Source: Hevea brasiliensis (taxonomy: Eukaryota; Streptophyta; Magnoliopsida; Malpighiales; Euphorbiaceae). From it: a stretch of DNA of 64,000 nt. The notes beneath the pieces are model-generated. The model searched no databases and was not told the origin of the DNA. It worked only from the letters and a program-made list of their open reading frames with translations. A program made the translations under genes and the position numbers. The first letter of the stretch is position 1; every line of letters starts with the position of its first letter. The DNA lies in the NCBI RefSeq assembly GCF_030052815.1, contig NC_079502.1:4554103-4618102 (forward strand). Reading direction: 5' to 3'. This document shows, piece after piece, positions 61,100-64,000 of the stretch.

Positions 61100-61899
61100 G
61101 GACAAATTACTATTTAGTCTTTATATTGTATTTTGCTTTCGTTAAACTGTTTAGCCCCTCCTTTAATTTTTTTTGTTAGTTAATATTGGCTAAATTACTA
61201 TTTAGTTCATCTATTTTAATGAAATTAATTAGTTAGTCTCTATATTTTAAAAAATATATTAGTTAGTCCCTATAATTTGACTCCATTAATTATTTAGTCA
61301 CATAATTATTTTTTATACCTAAATTATTCTAATCCTCTCCCACTTAATCTTCTCTTATCCACTATTATTTCTCTCTCATCTTTCTTCTCTTCTACCTCCA
61401 TATTCTTCTTCCCCTCATCCTCTATTTGGTTTCATCTGTTTATAAAAACGGTACAAGACTACACAGAAAAATTTATCAACTTTCTTGAAGTTTTAAGTAA
61501 TCAAGAAAAATTATTTTCCAGTAAAGAAAACACAAAAATGGTATTTAAGGAATTGGAAATTTAAAAAAAAATTATAAATTTATATTTAGTCTCCACATAA
61601 CAAAATTTCTATTTTTATCTAATAATATATTTTTCAAAATATATGAACCAATTAATTAATTGCACTAAAATAGAGAAATTAAATAGTAGTATTTTTCAAA
61701 ATATAGAATCAACTAATTAAATTTCTTAAAATAAAGAAACTAAATAGTAGTTTGAATAACATGAATAACAAAAAATTTAATAGAATGACTAAATAGTTTA
61801 ACAGAAGCAAAACATGAGGACTAAATAGTATATTTTTCAAAATATAGGAATCAAATAATTAGTTTTAATAAAATACAAAGATTAATCAGTTATTTTCCC
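61100..61899. mobile_element. Fold-back / MITE-like element, unit B
   Basis: The fuller version of 31057-31806, with imperfect inverted halves and about 55 extra central bases (CTAATCCTCTCCCACTTAAT region). Confidence 0.5.
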
Positions 61900-62165
61900 T
61901 TACATTTATTTAACCACAATATCTCAAACACTTTTTTTTTTTTCGAAGAATGCCTCAACCACTTGACAACTACTCTTGGAAATCTAAATAATAAACTAAA
62001 GCTAATAAGAACCTAGCCAAGGTACATATTATTCAAGAGGCATTTGGATTACTAATGCTAATCTTCATATACACTAATTAACTAGTAACTAACAACTTAA
62101 TGATGAGTTTCACAAAATTGAAACAAGTGAGGAGTCACGTAGCTGGAGAAAATCGTAGGAATTTC

Positions 62166-62591
62166 CTAATCATGTCCACCAAAACAATCTTTAGTCCATG
62201 CTCTGAAAATACCACCGCAACCTTGGACAAACGAAGGCTCAGTCCAAAAAAAACCCGCATTAAGCACGGTTTCTGCACAGTTCCCAAGGTCAGGGATTTG
62301 CTAGGCTGGGACTTGAGGAGGTGGCAGTGAGAATCCAGGATTTGTTGGGAGTTGAGGCGTTGATGGTGAGAATGGAACTGGATTTTGAATTGCTGGTGCG
62401 GTAGGGCTGGGGACGAAAGGGTTTGGCAAATTGGATTGGCATTGGCATATGCATGTGCAATATCTATCATTTGAACCTCGCCCCATCTGAACCCATCTTA
62501 CCTCATATGGGCACCCAGAACAATAAGCAGAACAGCCACAATCTGCATTTGTGGCTTCTGAACTACCACTAACTTGTGCTACTTGTGACAC
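62166..62591 (-). pseudogene. Cysteine-rich protein CRP2, copy B (nonsense)
   Basis: Like copy A it lacks an ATG and signal peptide. It keeps all N-terminal cysteines (CSGCPYE, CTCICQCQ) but has TAG at 62301-62303 where copy A has TAT (Tyr), which removes the C-terminal Cys domain. An in-frame loss of about 18 bp lies near 62228. The two copies have decayed by different lesions after a shared loss of the 5' end. Confidence 0.6.
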
Positions 62592-63285
62592 ATGAATTTT
62601 AAAGGGAAAGTATCTCTTCTTCCTTTGATAATAATATGGGTGGGAACGAGTCTGTCACTTGTCGAACAATATGAATTTAATATACATATTAGTTTTATTA
62701 TATAAATTTTACTCACAGTATTGGTATACTGCTTGTTTGCGGGAAAAAAAAAATAATGTTGGTGACCGTGGGCGTGGGGTACTGGGGATTAAAGTGTCTG
62801 CTGGCCGGTGCATGCTTGTTCAACAACCACCAACACCACCACCGCATTCACCATAAAACGTAGAAAAGGGGGTGCATATATAAAATATGCCATTCAATTA
62901 AATGGAGTTTGTAAGTAGAAATATTCAGTAAAAGTTCCGTTGCTTTAATTACTATACTTTTTATATGTTATAAAAAAATTGAAATCGTTTGAGGTTTTTT
63001 TTTTGTCGAAGATAAATATACACATAAAAATTCAGAAAAGAAATACGCTTCTTAATAAAATTATGATCAGTTTCATTAATATATCATCTAAGATAAGAAA
63101 TAAAAAAAAATAAATATAAATTCAAATATATTATAAGATAAAGTTACCAAAATGCCTAAAACATCTAACAACTAATTAAAATCTAAATAATATGCTAATA
63201 AAATAATATTGATTAAGATAGCTAAGATCCTAATATTGAGGCATTCGTCTTCAAATATATATACTAATAAAGAAATACTAATTGA
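62592..63285. other. Intergenic region between CRP2 and CRP1, unit B
   Basis: AT-rich, no gene seen; matches 32514-33165 with a roughly 55-bp extra stretch near 62930-62980. Confidence 0.5.
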
Positions 63286-63762
63286 CTAATGTTGAGTTGA
63301 GCAATATTGAACCAAAGCAGGAGGTACCCAGTGAGAGACGATGCTAGGAATTCTCTCATCTCCACCAAAGCAATCGTCAGCCCATTGCTTAAACACACTG
63401 CAACATCCTTGAGCCATTGGAACATTTTGAAAAGCAGTACCTAAGGAAGCTTCAGCCCAACAAAAGCCCAAATTAACCGCAGATGCTGCACAGGCTGGAG
63501 ACAATGCTAATGGTACACTTGGGACTCGAGGGGTTGATGGTGCTGGTAGGTTGGGGCTAGGGAAAGAAGGGTTTGATGGGCATTGGCATACACATGTGCA
63601 TTGACTCCCGATTGAACCTCTCCCAATTTGAAACGTCCTTATTTCATAAGGGCACCCAAAACAAGAAGCAGTGCAGCCACAATCATCTCCAGATGCAGCC
63701 TCTGAAAGCCTTGCTAAGCACACAAGCACGAGAACAAATATCAACCCAATTGAAGACCTCAT
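63286..63762 (-). CDS. Secreted cysteine-rich protein CRP1, copy B
   Basis: 158 residues, identical to copy A (33166-33642) except Glu136 for Gln136. It has the same 22-residue signal peptide, eight-Cys N-terminal module, Pro/Ser linker and six-Cys C-terminal domain, and the same TATA box (63838-63847). The near identity while the adjacent CRP2 and NRT2.5 copies decay suggests selection or recent copying. Secretion is inferred from the signal peptide; the role is unknown. Confidence 0.8.
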   Translation of the reverse strand: MRSSIGLIFVLVLVCLARLSEAASGDDCGCTASCFGCPYEIRTFQIGRGSIGSQCTCVCQCPSNPSFPSPNLPAPSTPRVPSVPLALSPACAASAVNLGFCWAEASLGTAFQNVPMAQGCCSVFKQWADDCFGGDERIPSIVSHWVPPALVQYCSTQH

Positions 63763-63837
63763 CTTTCTTTTTTGCTACAATATCTCTTCTTGCATATATT
63801 TTAGTGTGATTTTGTTTTTGTTGAGCAGCTAGCTCGG

Positions 63838-63847
63838 CTATTTATAG
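63838..63847 (-). promoter_or_regulatory. TATA box of CRP1 copy B
   Basis: CTATAAATAG on the minus strand, 76-85 bp upstream of the start codon, conserved with copy A. Confidence 0.7.
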
Positions 63848-64000
63848 CATACCCATCACATATTTTGAATTTATCTCAATAACCTAAAAATGAATTTTAT
63901 TTTAATTCTTTCACCTTCTAATATGATGAATTTCTATTATAACTTAATTACGATATTTGAATCACACAGAAAAATTATATATGGTACAAACTTATCATTT

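Noticed and set aside
1..64000. tRNA, rRNA or organellar genes
   Set aside because: No cloverleaf-type or rRNA-like segments were noticed. The only tRNA-related sequences are short primer-binding sites.

Overview
This window reads as nuclear DNA of a flowering plant, most likely a eudicot. It is AT-rich, host genes have GT/AG introns, the host proteins are plant families (GH28 polygalacturonase, a nitrate transporter closest to NRT2.5, secreted cysteine-rich proteins), and the repeats are plant LTR-retrotransposon lineages (Athila, Tekay-type chromovirus, Ty1/copia). A woody rosid such as a Euphorbiaceae species would fit, but the sequence alone does not prove it.

The backbone is a tandem segmental duplication. 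Unit A (from before base 1 to at least about 33.9 kb) and unit B (from about 48.4 kb to beyond base 64,000) carry the same gene order: polygalacturonase (minus), NRT2.5-like nitrate transporter (plus), a decayed cysteine-rich gene (CRP2, minus) and an intact cysteine-rich gene (CRP1, minus). The window opens inside exon 1 of polygalacturonase A; copy B is complete in exons. The host sequence differs by roughly 1-3%.

Unit A is split by a 25.4-kb two-level nest. A Tekay-type chromovirus (plus, 1596-26991, target duplication ATTTA) sits between the polygalacturonase promoter and NRT2.5. A 14.8-kb Athila element (minus, 3596-18413, target duplication ATATT) sits inside its 5' LTR. Unit B keeps the empty site near 57023.

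The spacer between units (about 33.9-48.4 kb) holds AT-rich sequence with (TA)n runs and a solo Tekay LTR (minus, 35997-47358). That solo LTR is itself split by a non-autonomous relative (minus, 36754-45538, target duplication CGTCC). This relative has 1.74-kb LTRs, keeps part of RNase H, integrase and chromodomain, and has about 3.1 kb of unrecognised pyrimidine-rich sequence where gag, protease and reverse transcriptase should be. In unit B a young copia element (minus, 49452-53996, target duplication TACCG) lies in intron 5 of polygalacturonase B.

Of the host genes only the two CRP1 copies look fully intact. Polygalacturonase B keeps an open frame and all GH28 motifs but has a stop at codon 2 and a 4.5-kb intronic insertion. 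Both NRT2.5 copies share two frameshifts, and copy A has an extra 38-bp deletion. All pol genes in the retroelements are broken.
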